Assembly: GCA_947475875.1 (NCBI GenBank)
Contig: CANJME010000001.1
Span: forward strand, 1 to 64,000
Source of the DNA: Caulobacteraceae bacterium
Lineage (GTDB): Bacteria; Pseudomonadota; Alphaproteobacteria; Caulobacterales; Caulobacteraceae
Length of the DNA stretch: 64,000 nucleotides
Direction of reading: 5' to 3'
In this document: positions 29,718 through 38,292 of the stretch, in pieces
How positions within the stretch are numbered: the stretch's first letter is position 1
Layout: each line of letters opens with the position of its first letter
Notes under the pieces: generated by a model
What the model was told of the DNA's origin: nothing
Seen by the model: only the letters and a program-made list of their open reading frames with translations
Database searches by the model: none
Position numbers and translations under genes: made by a program

Positions 29718-29757
29718 GTGGAAGGACTCTTTCGAAGCCCCGGGCTCTTCCTTCCAC
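29718..29757 (-). terminator. Large stem-loop between the dNTPase gene and the SPOR gene
   Basis: Perfect nine-base arms GTGGAAGGA (29718-29726) and TCCTTCCAC (29749-29757) enclose an inner hairpin AGCCC/GGGCT. It lies 30 bases after the dNTPase stop and 61 bases before the SPOR start. No T-run follows on the minus strand, so termination would be imperfect; partial attenuation or mRNA protection are alternatives. Confidence 0.4.
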
Positions 29758-29786
29758 AGCTTTGAGTCCGAAATTCGGTGGAAAGG

Positions 29787-30983
29787 TTAAAATTCCAGAG
29801 GAAATTCAGTGTGGAACAGGCGCCGGTACTCCTCGATGGCGTAGCGGTCGGTCATGCCGGCGATGTAGTCGCAGATCACCCGCGCCCGCTCTGTCTCCGG
29901 CACGTTGCGCTGCCGCTCGCGCCACTCCAGCGGCAGGGTGGAGGGATCTTTCAGGAAGACGTCAAAAAGCTCGCCCAAAAGCCGGGTCGCTTCCCCGCGC
30001 GTACGCTTGACCCGGTCGTGCCGGTACATGTGCTCGTGCAGGAAGGAGCGAAGCAGCGCCAGGTCTTCCATCATGTCCGGCGAGAAGGCGACCAGCGCCC
30101 GACCCAACGCCCTGACCTCGTCAGCGGATCCGGGTTTGGCTTCCGCCGCTCGCCGCGCGGTCTCGGCCAGCACATCGCCCACCATGGCTCCGATCAATCG
30201 CCGCACTGCCTCCAGCCGCAGCATGCGGTCGTCCAGTTCGGGCCAATCCGCGCGCACCTGCGCAAGCACCGGTCCGATCAACGGCACCTCCAGCAGATCG
30301 TCAATGCGGAAGAGGCCGGCCTGCAGACCATCGTCTACGTCGTGGTTGTTATAGGCGATATCGTCGGCCAGCGCCGCGACCTGAGCCTCCGCCGAGGCCC
30401 AGCTATCCAGCCGCAGATCGTAGATGGCGTTGAACGCTTCGACCGCGCGCCAGGAGGGCCGCTCCAGACGGTTGGTCACCGGCCCGTTGTGCTTGACGAT
30501 GCCTTCCAGCGTCTCCCAGGTCAGGTTCAAACCCGCCCAGGCGGGATACCGGACCTCGAGTTCGGTCACGACCCGTAGGGTCTGGACATTGTGATCAAAG
30601 CCGCCAAACGGGGCCATGCGCTCGGCCAGGGCGTCTTCGCCGGAATGGCCGAACGGTGGATGGCCCAGGTCGTGGGCGAGCGCGATGGTTTCGGCGAGGT
30701 CCGAGTCCAGTCCCAGGGCGAAAGCGATCGAGCGGGCGATCTGGGCGACTTCCAGGCTGTGGGTCAGACGGGTGCGGAAGTGGTCGCCCTCGTGGGCCAC
30801 GAACACCTGGGTCTTTTCCTTCAGCCGCCGGAAGGCCTGACAATGAATGATCCTGTCGCGGTCGCGGGCGAAGGGCGTGCGGGTCCGGCTCTGCGGTTCA
30901 AAGTGGAGTCGGCCCCTCGATTTTTCCGGGTTCTCGGCGAACCGCGCCCGCTCGGGGGTGTGGAAACTTGGCGAGTCGGCCAT
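29787..30983 (-). CDS. dgt: Deoxyguanosinetriphosphate triphosphohydrolase-like protein
   Basis: HD-domain dNTPase that splits dNTPs into deoxynucleoside and triphosphate. 398 residues. HD motif residues are [17 protein letters not shown] and [19 protein letters not shown] (His-His-Asp metal site), and a third Asp further on ([13 protein letters not shown]). The N-terminal [17 protein letters not shown] is typical. It is divergent from erpA with a 20-base gap, an arrangement common in alphaproteobacteria. Confidence 0.93.
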   Translation of the reverse strand: MADSPSFHTPERARFAENPEKSRGRLHFEPQSRTRTPFARDRDRIIHCQAFRRLKEKTQVFVAHEGDHFRTRLTHSLEVAQIARSIAFALGLDSDLAETIALAHDLGHPPFGHSGEDALAERMAPFGGFDHNVQTLRVVTELEVRYPAWAGLNLTWETLEGIVKHNGPVTNRLERPSWRAVEAFNAIYDLRLDSWASAEAQVAALADDIAYNNHDVDDGLQAGLFRIDDLLEVPLIGPVLAQVRADWPELDDRMLRLEAVRRLIGAMVGDVLAETARRAAEAKPGSADEVRALGRALVAFSPDMMEDLALLRSFLHEHMYRHDRVKRTRGEATRLLGELFDVFLKDPSTLPLEWRERQRNVPETERARVICDYIAGMTDRYAIEEYRRLFHTEFPLEF

Positions 30984-31003
30984 GCGGCCTCATATAGAGG
31001 ACC

Positions 31004-31336
31004 ATGACCACCGCGCCCATAACCCTCACCGACGCCGCAGCCGCGCGCCTGGCCGCCCTTTCCGCGGTGGAAGGCCACCCGGTGATGCTGCGCGTCGCGG
31101 TCGACGGCGGCGGCTGCTCGGGCTTCCAGTACCGCTTCGATCTGATCGCTTCTCCGGAAACTGACGACATCCGCATCGAAAACGCCGGTCAGGCCGCTGT
31201 GGTCGATGAAATGTCGCTTGTCCTGCTGAAGGGCTCGCAGATCGACTATGTCGACGAACTGGCCGGGGCCGAGTTCAAGGTCCGCAATCCCAACGCCCGC
31301 TCCAGCTGCGGCTGTGGGGTCAGTTTTTCGATCTAG
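31004..31336 (+). CDS. erpA: A-type iron-sulfur cluster carrier (ErpA/IscA/HesB)
   Basis: 110 residues. The three cluster-binding cysteines are Cys38 (GGGCSGF), Cys102 and Cys104 (SSCGCGVSF), the full A-type pattern. It delivers Fe-S clusters to apoproteins in the cytoplasm. In this window the many Fe-S subunits of complex I and CysI/CysH are obvious clients, though no direct link is shown. Divergent from dgt; only 20 bases separate the two starts, so promoters must overlap the coding ends. Confidence 0.94.
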   Translation: MTTAPITLTDAAAARLAALSAVEGHPVMLRVAVDGGGCSGFQYRFDLIASPETDDIRIENAGQAAVVDEMSLVLLKGSQIDYVDELAGAEFKVRNPNARSSCGCGVSFSI

Positions 31337-31344
31337 GGGGCGCG

Positions 31345-32628
31345 ATGCGCACATTTCTGATCGGCAGCGTGCTGGCTCTAGTCGGCCTCTCGACGTCCGC
31401 CGCCCAGGTTCCAGACCATCTGAAGGGGGACTGGACCGGGGCGCTGACCCCGCAGCTGCCGCTCATCCTGCACATCGGCAAGGACGTCACCCTCACCAGC
31501 GTGGCCCAGAGCAATACCCCGATGCCTGCCACGCTAAGGCAGACGGAAGGCCACATCATCATTGAACTGCCCGCCTTTGGTGTGAAGTACGACGCCACTC
31601 TGTCGGCGGACGGCAGGCAACTCAGCGGCGGGTTTCAGCAGGGCGCCTCCACACGGCCGGTCATCCTCACGCTCGGCGCGCCGGTCCCGGCCGCAGCCCC
31701 TGCGGCGCCTGTCGCGACCTCGCCGCCACTCAGGCAGGACCGCGAAGTCTCCATCAGCGGAGGACAGGCGCACCTCTACGGCTCGCTCACGACCCCCGAT
31801 CAGCCCCGCGCCGGACCGGCCGTGCTGATTATCGCCGGCTCGGGTCCGACTGATCGCGACAGCAATTCATCCATTCCCGGCCTCCGTTCGGACACATACA
31901 AAATGCTCGCGGCGGCGCTCGCCGAGCGGGGCATATCCAGTCTGCGCTATGACAAGCGCGGCATCGCCAAAAGCGGCCCTGCCATGGTGCGCGAGGAGGA
32001 CCTGCGCCTCTCCACCTATGTTGATGACGCGATCGCCTGGGCGCGCTTTCTGAAGAATCAGCCCGGCGTCACTTGCGTGGCCATTCTCGGCCATTCCGAA
32101 GGCGCACTGATCGCCGCCATGGCGGCCCAGAAGACACCCGTCTGCGGCCTGATCTCGGTATCGGGCGCGGGCCGCACCATGGGCGCGGTGATGCGCGAAC
32201 AATACGCCGCGACGGATCTGCCGCTGCCCACCGTCCTGCAGATCAACAGCGTGATCAACGAGCTGGAGCACGGCCGCCTGGTTCCCGACATTCCCGTCAC
32301 CGACGCGGCCTTCAATCCCAGCGTGCAGCCCTATCTGATTTCCGAGCTCTCGGTCGATCCGAGCGTGGAGATCAAAAAAACAGCCACGCCCCTGCTGATC
32401 ATCCAGGGCGACAATGACGTGCGGGTCACCGTGCCAGACGCCCGCCTCCTCTCCGCCGCCCGGCCTGACGCCAAGCTCGTCATCCTGCCCGGCGTCAATC
32501 ACGTGCTGAAAACCGCGCCTCGCGACCGGAACGGCAATGTCGCCACCTATGCCAACCCGGCCCTGCCGCTCGCCCCTGGCCTGGTCGATCCCATCGTGGA
32601 GTTTGTGAGCGGCCTCGCACCGCGCTAA
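31345..32628 (+). CDS. Secreted alpha/beta hydrolase
   Basis: 427 residues with an N-terminal signal peptide (FLIGSVLALVGLSTSAAQ). Residues about 20-105 form a small beta-rich domain (DHLKGDWTGALTPQLPLIL), and after a Pro/Ala linker an alpha/beta hydrolase domain begins, with oxyanion loop GSGPTDRDSNS and nucleophile motif ILGHSEGALIA. The C-terminal His is probably in ILPGVNHVLK. Likely an esterase or acyl hydrolase in the periplasm; the substrate is unknown. It starts eight bases after erpA. Confidence 0.82.
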   Translation: MRTFLIGSVLALVGLSTSAAQVPDHLKGDWTGALTPQLPLILHIGKDVTLTSVAQSNTPMPATLRQTEGHIIIELPAFGVKYDATLSADGRQLSGGFQQGASTRPVILTLGAPVPAAAPAAPVATSPPLRQDREVSISGGQAHLYGSLTTPDQPRAGPAVLIIAGSGPTDRDSNSSIPGLRSDTYKMLAAALAERGISSLRYDKRGIAKSGPAMVREEDLRLSTYVDDAIAWARFLKNQPGVTCVAILGHSEGALIAAMAAQKTPVCGLISVSGAGRTMGAVMREQYAATDLPLPTVLQINSVINELEHGRLVPDIPVTDAAFNPSVQPYLISELSVDPSVEIKKTATPLLIIQGDNDVRVTVPDARLLSAARPDAKLVILPGVNHVLKTAPRDRNGNVATYANPALPLAPGLVDPIVEFVSGLAPR

Positions 32629-32637
32629 TCAGGCGCC

Positions 32638-33417
32638 ATGCGCATCGCCACCTGGAACGTCAATTCGATCAACGCCCGGCTGGAGAACGTGCTGGCCTGG
32701 TTCGAGGCCGAGCAGCCGGATGTCGCCGCTTTGCAGGAAATCAAGTGCATCGATGAGAATTTTCCTGCCGAACCTTTTGAAACGCTTGGATATAATGTCG
32801 CCGTGCATGGCCAGAAAACCTACAATGGCGTGGCCCTGCTCTCCAAAACCCCGCTGGAGGACGTTCGCCGCGGCCTGCCGGAAGTCCCGGGCGACGATCA
32901 CGCCCGCTACATCGAGGCGGTGACGGGCGGCGCAACGCCGGTGCGCGTGGGCGGCATTTACCTGCCCAATGGCAATCCGATCGGCACGGAAAAGTTCACC
33001 TACAAGCTGAACTGGTTCTCGCGCCTGCGCGACCACGCCATCAATCTGCTGGCGCTGGAAGAGCCCCTCGTCCTCCTGGGCGACTACAACGTCATTCCGG
33101 GGCCCGACGACGCCGACAAGCCGGAGGGATGGCTAGGCGATGCCCTCTTCCAGCCCGAAAGCCGCGCCGCCTGGCGGGCCCTGAAGAATCTCGGCCTAAC
33201 CGACGCCTACGAGCAGGTCGACGGCAGCCCAGGCGGCTTCACCTTTTGGGACTATCAGGCTGGCGCCTGGCAGCGGAATCACGGCATCCGCATCGACCAC
33301 GCCCTGCTCTCGCCCCAGGCCGCCGACGTGCTGCAAAGCGTCATCATTCATCGCGATGTGCGCGACACCGAGAAGCCCTCCGACCACGTGCCGGTGGTGA
33401 TCGAGCTGGCGCTGTGA
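32638..33417 (+). CDS. xthA: Exodeoxyribonuclease III
   Basis: AP endonuclease and 3' repair diesterase of the base-excision pathway. 259 residues. Metal and catalytic motifs: IATWNVNSINARL near residue 3-15 (Asn), LQEIK near 34-38 (Glu), LLGDYNVIPGPDD near 144-157 (Asp, Asn) and the C-terminal KPSDHVPV (Asp-His). Follows the hydrolase gene with a nine-base gap and overlaps the next gene by four bases (GTGA). Confidence 0.95.
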   Translation: MRIATWNVNSINARLENVLAWFEAEQPDVAALQEIKCIDENFPAEPFETLGYNVAVHGQKTYNGVALLSKTPLEDVRRGLPEVPGDDHARYIEAVTGGATPVRVGGIYLPNGNPIGTEKFTYKLNWFSRLRDHAINLLALEEPLVLLGDYNVIPGPDDADKPEGWLGDALFQPESRAAWRALKNLGLTDAYEQVDGSPGGFTFWDYQAGAWQRNHGIRIDHALLSPQAADVLQSVIIHRDVRDTEKPSDHVPVVIELAL

Positions 33418-34007
33418 CCGACACGGTCCGCCTGCTGCTCACCCTGCTGCTTGCCGGCGCGGCCCTGACCCTCGGCGCCGCGATCTGGTCGTGGTGGGCC
33501 GACCGCGAACGCGCCCTGACTCGCCTCGCCGGGCGCGTGCTGGGCGGCGCGCCCGATGCGCTCTGTATCTCGCCGCCCCGCAACGCCGCCGTCGCTCTGC
33601 GCGTAGAGACCGGCAAGATCCTGCTGCTCTGGAACGGCGGGGCGGGCGCCTTGCTCTACCCGATCGAAGCTCTGGAAGGCGCCGAGATCATCGTCGATCA
33701 AACCGTTGTCGCCCGCGCCTGGCGGGGCGAACCGCGGCGGGCCCTCGACCAGATCAACCATGAGGCCCGCCAGGTCGCCCTGCGCCTGCAGTTCGACAAC
33801 CCTCGCAGTCCCGAATTCGTGCTCGACCTGTGGCTGCCTGAAGACGCCCGGCGGCGCGGCGATCAGGGACCCGCCGCCGCCATCGAGGAAGGCAGGGCGT
33901 GGCTCGCCCGCACCGAATCCCTCGTCCGCCGCCAGCGCATCGAGCCCTCTGTCGCCCGCCCGGCCGCGCCCGCCGGCGATGACGAACAGGACGACCTGCC
34001 CTTCTGA
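33414..34007 (+). CDS. Hypothetical membrane-anchored protein
   Basis: 197 residues, starting at a GTG that overlaps the xthA stop. The frame is open upstream inside xthA but has no family sense there. Residues about 3-25 form one hydrophobic helix (RLLLTLLLAGAALTLGAAIW). The remainder is soluble, with a beta-rich part (LRVETGKILLLWNGGAGALL) and a C-terminal acidic end (DDEQDDLPF). Not recognised. Coupled to both xthA and the pseudouridine synthase (TGATG), so all three are translated together. Confidence 0.7.
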   Translation: MTDTVRLLLTLLLAGAALTLGAAIWSWWADRERALTRLAGRVLGGAPDALCISPPRNAAVALRVETGKILLLWNGGAGALLYPIEALEGAEIIVDQTVVARAWRGEPRRALDQINHEARQVALRLQFDNPRSPEFVLDLWLPEDARRRGDQGPAAAIEEGRAWLARTESLVRRQRIEPSVARPAAPAGDDEQDDLPF

Positions 34008-34783
34008 TGGCCTGGACTCGCCGCTACAACGGACCTGATCCCCAGCGCGTCAACAAATGGCTGGCGCAGAGCGGCGTGTGCTCGCGACGCGAGGCCGAGG
34101 CGCTGATCGGCCAGGGTCTGGTTTCCATCGACGGCGAGACCGTCACCGACGCCGGGCGGAAGATCGAAACCGGGCAGACTCTGACCCTGGCCGACGCCGC
34201 GACGACCGCACTGGCGGACTCGATCAGCATCGTCCTGCACAAGCCCGTCGGCATCGTCTCGGCCCAACCGGAAAAGGGTGAAATCCCCGCCGCCCGTTTA
34301 CTGACCGCCGAAGCGCTCTGGGGGCCGGTGGGCGCCGCACCTCCCCGCAAGGATGAAAGTCTGCCGGCCCTGGGCCGCCTCGACAAGGACTCGCGCGGCC
34401 TGTTGATCCTCTCCAACGACGGGGTGCTCGCCAAGGCATTGATCGGCCCGGACTCGGCCCTCGATAAGGAGTACCGCGTCTTCGTCATCGGCGAGGTTAC
34501 GCCCGAGAAAGTCGCCCTGCTGCGTCATGGTCTGGAACTGGACGGCCGCAAGCTGCGCCCCGCCGAAGTCGATCTCATCGCCGACCGGCGCCTGCGCATC
34601 GTCCTGCGCGAAGGCCGCAACCGCCAGATCCGCCGCATGTGCGAACTGGTCGAATTGAAAGTCGTCGACCTTTTCCGCGTGCGTGTGGGGCCGCTGAACC
34701 TCGGCGAGTTGCCGGAGGGCCGCTGGCGGCCAATAACTCCCATCGAGCGGGAATTTCTGATCGGCCATTCGATCGCCAACTAG
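34007..34783 (+). CDS. RsuA/RluB/RluF-type pseudouridine synthase
   Basis: Modifies uridine in ribosomal RNA. 258 residues: an S4 RNA-binding domain at about 12-60 (VNKWLAQSGVCSRREAEALI) and the catalytic domain with GRLDKDSRGLLILSNDG, nucleophile Asp126. The ending LFRVRVGPLNLGELPEGRWR is typical. The KDS variant of the catalytic loop is closer to RluF (23S rRNA) than to RsuA or RluB, but the target cannot be decided here. Its stop codon is in the left arm of an inverted repeat shared with ilvD. Confidence 0.92.
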   Translation: MAWTRRYNGPDPQRVNKWLAQSGVCSRREAEALIGQGLVSIDGETVTDAGRKIETGQTLTLADAATTALADSISIVLHKPVGIVSAQPEKGEIPAARLLTAEALWGPVGAAPPRKDESLPALGRLDKDSRGLLILSNDGVLAKALIGPDSALDKEYRVFVIGEVTPEKVALLRHGLELDGRKLRPAEVDLIADRRLRIVLREGRNRQIRRMCELVELKVVDLFRVRVGPLNLGELPEGRWRPITPIEREFLIGHSIAN

Positions 34784-34837
34784 ACGCGTTTGGCCTTCGA
34801 CAAAGTCATCGACCCGGCCAGCGTCAATCGCGTCTAG
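34780..34837. terminator. Inverted repeat spanning both stop codons of the pseudouridine synthase and ilvD genes
   Basis: CTAGACGCG (34780-34788) and CGCGTCTAG (34829-34837) are perfect nine-base inverted repeats, 40 bases apart. The left arm contains the TAG of the upstream plus-strand gene; the right arm contains the TAG of ilvD on the minus strand. Inner partial pairing (TTGGCC/GGCCAG) would strengthen the fold. A bidirectional terminator is likely, though no T-run is present. Confidence 0.4.
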
Positions 34838-36567
34838 ATATCCGCGTAGACGCTCTTCTCGCCCTTCGCCCCCGGATGGGTCACCGCGCCGAGATGCGCA
34901 GGGCCGACTCCCTTGGCGAACTTCCAGAGGGCGCCTGAGCCATAGCCGGTTTCGCGCGGCTTCCAGCTCTTGCGGCGTTCGGCCAGTTCGGCTTCGGAAA
35001 CCTCCAGTTCGATGGTCCCGGCCACGGCGTCGACGCTGATGATGTCGCCGTCGCGGATCAGGCCGATAGGGCCGCCTTCCTGGGCTTCGGGGCCGACGTG
35101 GCCGATGCAAAGGCCTCGCGTAGCGCCGGAGAAACGGCCATCGGTGATCAGGCAAAGCTTGTCCGTCCGTCCCTGGCCATAGAGGGCCGCCGTGGTCGAC
35201 AGCATTTCGCGCATGCCCGGCCCGCCCTTGGGGCCCTCGTAGCGGATCACGATCACGTCGTTGTCTCTGTAGTCTTCCTTCTGGACGGCGGCGAAACAGG
35301 CTTCCTCACCGTCGAAGACGCGGGCCGGTCCCCGGTGTTTCAGGTGGCTGAGGCCCGCGACCTTGACGATGGCGCCGTCGGGGGCGAGCGAGCCCCACAG
35401 GCCCACCACGCCGCCGGTCGGCGACAGCGGCCGGCTGATCGGCCGGATCACGTCCTGATCGTCGCGCCATTTCACATCGGCCAGGTTCTCGGCCAGAGTC
35501 TTGCCGGTGACGGTCATGCAATCGCCATGCAGGAAGCCGCCCTCCAGCAGGGTCTTGAGCAGCATGGGAACGCCGCCCGCCTCACCCATGTCTTTCGCCA
35601 CATAACGGCCGCCCGGCTTCAGGTCAGCCAGATAGGGCGTGCGCTGCATGATCTCGGCGACGTCGCGCAGCGTGAATTCAATGCCGCACTCGTGGGCCAT
35701 GGCGGGCAGGTGCAGGCCGCCGTTAGTCGAGCCGCCGGTGGCCGCCACAACCACGGCCGCGTTCTCAAAGGCCTTGCGGGTGCAGATGTCGCGCGGACGG
35801 ATGTTCTGTTCGAGCAGGCGCATCACCGCCTCGCCTGAGGCCACCGCATAGGCGTCACGCGACAGGTAAGGCGCCGGCAGGGCGGACGAGAGCGGCAGGG
35901 CCAGGCCGATGACTTCCGAGACGCAGGCCATGGTGTTGGCGGTGTACTGGCCGCCGCACGCCCCGTCGCCTGGGCAGGCGTGCTGTTCGACCTGGCAGAG
36001 ACGCTCCGCGGTGATCGTGCCGGCCGAATACTGGCCGACGGCCTCGAAGACGTCCTGAACGGTGAGGTCCTTGCCATCAAGCCGCCCCGGCAGGATCGAG
36101 CCGCCATAAAGAAAGACGCTGGGCACATTCAGCCGCAGCATGGCCATCATCATGCCCGGCAGGGACTTGTCGCAGCCGGCCACGCCAACCAGGGCGTCAT
36201 ACGAGTGGCCGCGCATGGTCAGCTCGACCGAGTCGGCGATCACGTCGCGGCTGGCCAGCGACGAGCGCATGCCCTCGTGGCCCATGGCGATGCCGTCTGT
36301 GACGGTGATGGTGCAAAACTCACGCGGCGTGCCGCCAGCCGCCTTCACCCCCTCGCTGACCGCGTGGGCCTGGCGCATCAGCGCGGTGTTGCACGGCGCG
36401 GCCTCGTTCCAGCACGACGCGACCCCCACGAACGGCTGGTTGATCTCCTTCGTGCCCAGACCCATGGCGTAGAGGTAGGACCGGTGCGGCGCGCGGCTCG
36501 GACCTTCAGTCACGTGCCGGCTTGGAAGGCGGGATTTATCCCAGCTGCCGTCGGGTTTCTTGTGCAT
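34834..36567 (-). CDS. ilvD: Dihydroxy-acid dehydratase
   Basis: Fe-S enzyme of the branched-chain amino acid pathway. From the ATG at 36567, with AGGAG upstream, it has 577 residues; the open frame to 36687 is non-coding leader. Conserved features: Cys52 and Cys59 ([12 protein letters not shown]), [11 protein letters not shown] with Cys132 and Lys134 (carbamylated Lys position), and [19 protein letters not shown] with Cys198 and Cys204. The PGDGACGG form suggests a [2Fe-2S] IlvD rather than the E. coli [4Fe-4S] type. Sugar-acid dehydratases of the same family are the alternative. Confidence 0.9.
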   Translation of the reverse strand: MHKKPDGSWDKSRLPSRHVTEGPSRAPHRSYLYAMGLGTKEINQPFVGVASCWNEAAPCNTALMRQAHAVSEGVKAAGGTPREFCTITVTDGIAMGHEGMRSSLASRDVIADSVELTMRGHSYDALVGVAGCDKSLPGMMMAMLRLNVPSVFLYGGSILPGRLDGKDLTVQDVFEAVGQYSAGTITAERLCQVEQHACPGDGACGGQYTANTMACVSEVIGLALPLSSALPAPYLSRDAYAVASGEAVMRLLEQNIRPRDICTRKAFENAAVVVAATGGSTNGGLHLPAMAHECGIEFTLRDVAEIMQRTPYLADLKPGGRYVAKDMGEAGGVPMLLKTLLEGGFLHGDCMTVTGKTLAENLADVKWRDDQDVIRPISRPLSPTGGVVGLWGSLAPDGAIVKVAGLSHLKHRGPARVFDGEEACFAAVQKEDYRDNDVIVIRYEGPKGGPGMREMLSTTAALYGQGRTDKLCLITDGRFSGATRGLCIGHVGPEAQEGGPIGLIRDGDIISVDAVAGTIELEVSEAELAERRKSWKPRETGYGSGALWKFAKGVGPAHLGAVTHPGAKGEKSVYADI

Positions 36568-36646
36568 GGTGAGCTCCTGGACGAAGGCGCAGGGCAATAG
36601 CGCGGCGGGCGGCTGGATGCCAGAGCTTCCCGATTCGATCTCCCAA

Positions 36647-36681
36647 CCGGATTCGGTGACTTCGATTTCAGTGAAATCCGG
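36647..36681. promoter_or_regulatory. Nested inverted repeats in the ilvD leader
   Basis: Outer arms CCGGATT (36647-36653) and AATCCGG (36675-36681); inside them GATTTC (36664-36669) and GAAATC (36673-36678) with a three-base loop. The site lies 80-114 bases upstream of the ilvD start, near or just after its likely transcription start. It may be an operator or an RNA hairpin in the leader. Confidence 0.35.
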
Positions 36682-36804
36682 ACACAATCGGAGACGTTGA
36701 CTATATATTGCACCGCAGCATCACAATAGTGGCCACTTAACGCCACAATTGCGTAAACATAACGGTTTTCTCGCTTTTTGCGGTGCGGTATAGACTTGTA
36801 AAAC

Positions 36805-36821
36805 TTATCGCAATTCGATAA
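36805..36821. promoter_or_regulatory. Operator-like palindrome TTATCG-N5-CGATAA
   Basis: Perfect six-base arms with a five-base centre, 55 bases before the start of the PRC-like protein gene and between the elements of its weak candidate promoter. The geometry fits a dimeric repressor or activator site. No regulator is encoded nearby. Confidence 0.4.
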
Positions 36822-36876
36822 CGACTTTCGCTAACCCGCGCCACCTCCCTGAGCCGGGGTATTTGGAGTGCTACCA

Positions 36877-37215
36877 ATGAAAGTCATGATTATCGGCCTG
36901 TCGTTCGCCGCCCTGACCGCCGGCGCCGCCCTGGCAGCGGAAAACAGCGTGACCCCGCCGACCACCCCCGCCACGAGCGCCCCGGCGGCTCCGACGGTGC
37001 GTGTCGGCGCCCTTGTGAAGGATGTGAATGGCCAGAGCCTCGGCAGGGTCTCGCGCGTCACCCCGGCGACCGCGACCGAGTCGGCCAAGGTCGCCATACG
37101 CATCGGCGACGAAATCCGCACCGTCCCGCAGGACCAACTGGCCGCCAAGGACACCTTCTTCGTCTACACGCCGAAGGGCGTGGTGAAGGCCGTGCTGCCC
37201 TTCTCCAACCAGTAG
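36877..37215 (+). CDS. Periplasmic protein with PRC-barrel-like domain
   Basis: 112 residues from the ATG at 36877, with GGAG upstream at nine bases; an in-frame GTG nine bases earlier has none. The signal peptide (KVMIIGLSFAALTAGAALA) should be cleaved near residue 20-22. The mature part starts with a Thr/Pro/Ala linker and then has VGALVKDVNGQSLGRVSRV and EIRTVPQDQL, reminiscent of PRC-barrel sequences. Function unknown. A strong terminator follows at 37239-37269, so it is monocistronic. Confidence 0.72.
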   Translation: MKVMIIGLSFAALTAGAALAAENSVTPPTTPATSAPAAPTVRVGALVKDVNGQSLGRVSRVTPATATESAKVAIRIGDEIRTVPQDQLAAKDTFFVYTPKGVVKAVLPFSNQ

Positions 37216-37238
37216 TCACCAACGCAGTCGCCATTAAG

Positions 37239-37269
37239 GGCCGGTCGCCATCAGGCGGCCGGCCTTTTT
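37239..37269 (+). terminator. Rho-independent terminator
   Basis: Eleven-base stem GGCCGGTCGCC / GGCGGCCGGCC (one G-U pair) with an ATCA loop and a run of five T directly after. It ends the periplasmic protein gene on the plus strand, and it is the clearest intrinsic terminator in the window. Confidence 0.92.
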
Positions 37270-37308
37270 CGTTTTGAGTGCGATGAGACGTTGAGAGTGG
37301 GCGCGTGC

Positions 37309-38208
37309 CTACCCGCCTTTGATGGCCTGCTCCACGGCGAGGGTCACATCCAGCGCCTTGGCCGCTTCCTCACCCGTCACCAGCGGCCTCGGCGAGGTTC
37401 CGCGCACCGCCGCCAGGAAGGCCGACACACTGGCTTCCAGCGGGTCCTTACCTGCTGGGGTGTCGGCGAAGTTGGGATCGAGATCGTACGGGGTGGAGTT
37501 CTTGAATTCGCGGGTCAGGAAATCGATTTCCACCACGCCGAACGAATAGACCACCTTCATGGTCCGCTTGCGCTCGGCCGCCACTCGGCTGACTTCGAAA
37601 TTGGCGACGAGGCCGGAATCGAACGTCACCTCGGCCCTGGCGGCGTCGTCGTCACCGTCAGCCTCCACTGTCAGGGGCTCGCCCTTGGCCAGGCTCAGCG
37701 CCAGGTCGATGTCGTGCACCATGAGATCGAGCGTCACCGACACATCGCGGTTGCGCTCCGACGGCGTTCCCAGCCGCACAGCCTCCAACCGGATCGGTTC
37801 TTCAGGAATATCGAGCAGGCCCATAGCCTGGAACACGGCCCGCTCCTGGTGGCCGACCGCCACCACCAGCTTTCGCTTGGCGGCCTCGGCCAGGATCTTG
37901 TCGGCGGTCTCCAGGTCCGTCGCCAGCGGCTTTTCCACATAGATGTGACAACCGGCCTGCACGGCCATCAGCGCCGCCCGTCCATGGTGGATCGCCGGGG
38001 AAGCGATGGTGACGATATCCGACGAGGCGATCACGCCGGTCAGGTGGTGCAGGGCCGCCGCGCCGACCTCGCCAGCCAGCTTTTTGGCCGCCTCATAGTC
38101 GGCGTCGTAGATGCCCTTCAGTTCCACATCAGGCAGGGACGCGTATTTTCGGGCGTGGATGCCGCCGAAAACCCCCGCGCCGATTACCCCTGCCACCAGC
38201 CTGGTCAT
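37309..38208 (-). CDS. Gfo/Idh/MocA-type oxidoreductase
   Basis: 299 residues from the ATG at 38208, with GGGAG upstream. Rossmann fold at the N-terminus (AGVIGAGVFGGIHARKYASL, GxGxxG-like) and the EKPLA signature (CHIYVEKPLATDLETA) near residue 90-105, with the catalytic Lys. The second domain contains HDIDLALSLA. These enzymes oxidise or reduce sugars and related compounds with NAD(P); the substrate cannot be read. It is divergent from the CurA-like gene and convergent with the terminator at 37239. Confidence 0.88.
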   Translation of the reverse strand: MTRLVAGVIGAGVFGGIHARKYASLPDVELKGIYDADYEAAKKLAGEVGAAALHHLTGVIASSDIVTIASPAIHHGRAALMAVQAGCHIYVEKPLATDLETADKILAEAAKRKLVVAVGHQERAVFQAMGLLDIPEEPIRLEAVRLGTPSERNRDVSVTLDLMVHDIDLALSLAKGEPLTVEADGDDDAARAEVTFDSGLVANFEVSRVAAERKRTMKVVYSFGVVEIDFLTREFKNSTPYDLDPNFADTPAGKDPLEASVSAFLAAVRGTSPRPLVTGEEAAKALDVTLAVEQAIKGG

Positions 38209-38292
38209 GGAAACTCCCGTCCGAATGAGATAGCGCCCGGCGCGCTTTTGCGGCAAGACGCGTCGCCCATATCAGACTAACGGAGAAACGCC

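Larger units (their letters stand above)
36568..36876. other. 309-base divergent regulatory region between ilvD and a periplasmic protein gene
   Basis: No gene is seen here. The part nearest ilvD is GC-rich leader; 36690-36840 is markedly AT-rich for this genome. It holds two operator-like sites (36647-36681 and 36805-36821). For ilvD, TTGTGA (36726-36721) and TATAGT (36705-36700) on the minus strand, 15 bases apart, is a weak promoter candidate. For the plus-strand gene, TTGTAA (36796-36801) with TAACGA 17 bases on is an equally weak candidate. Confidence 0.45.

Noticed and set aside
36568-36687. 40-residue N-terminal extension of ilvD
   Set aside because: It has no family similarity; AGGAG precedes the ATG at 36567, and the extension region contains the leader palindromes.
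36720-36760. TTAA-type words considered as CtrA binding sites
   Set aside because: Only half sites are seen; the TTAA-N7-TTAA spacing is not met.
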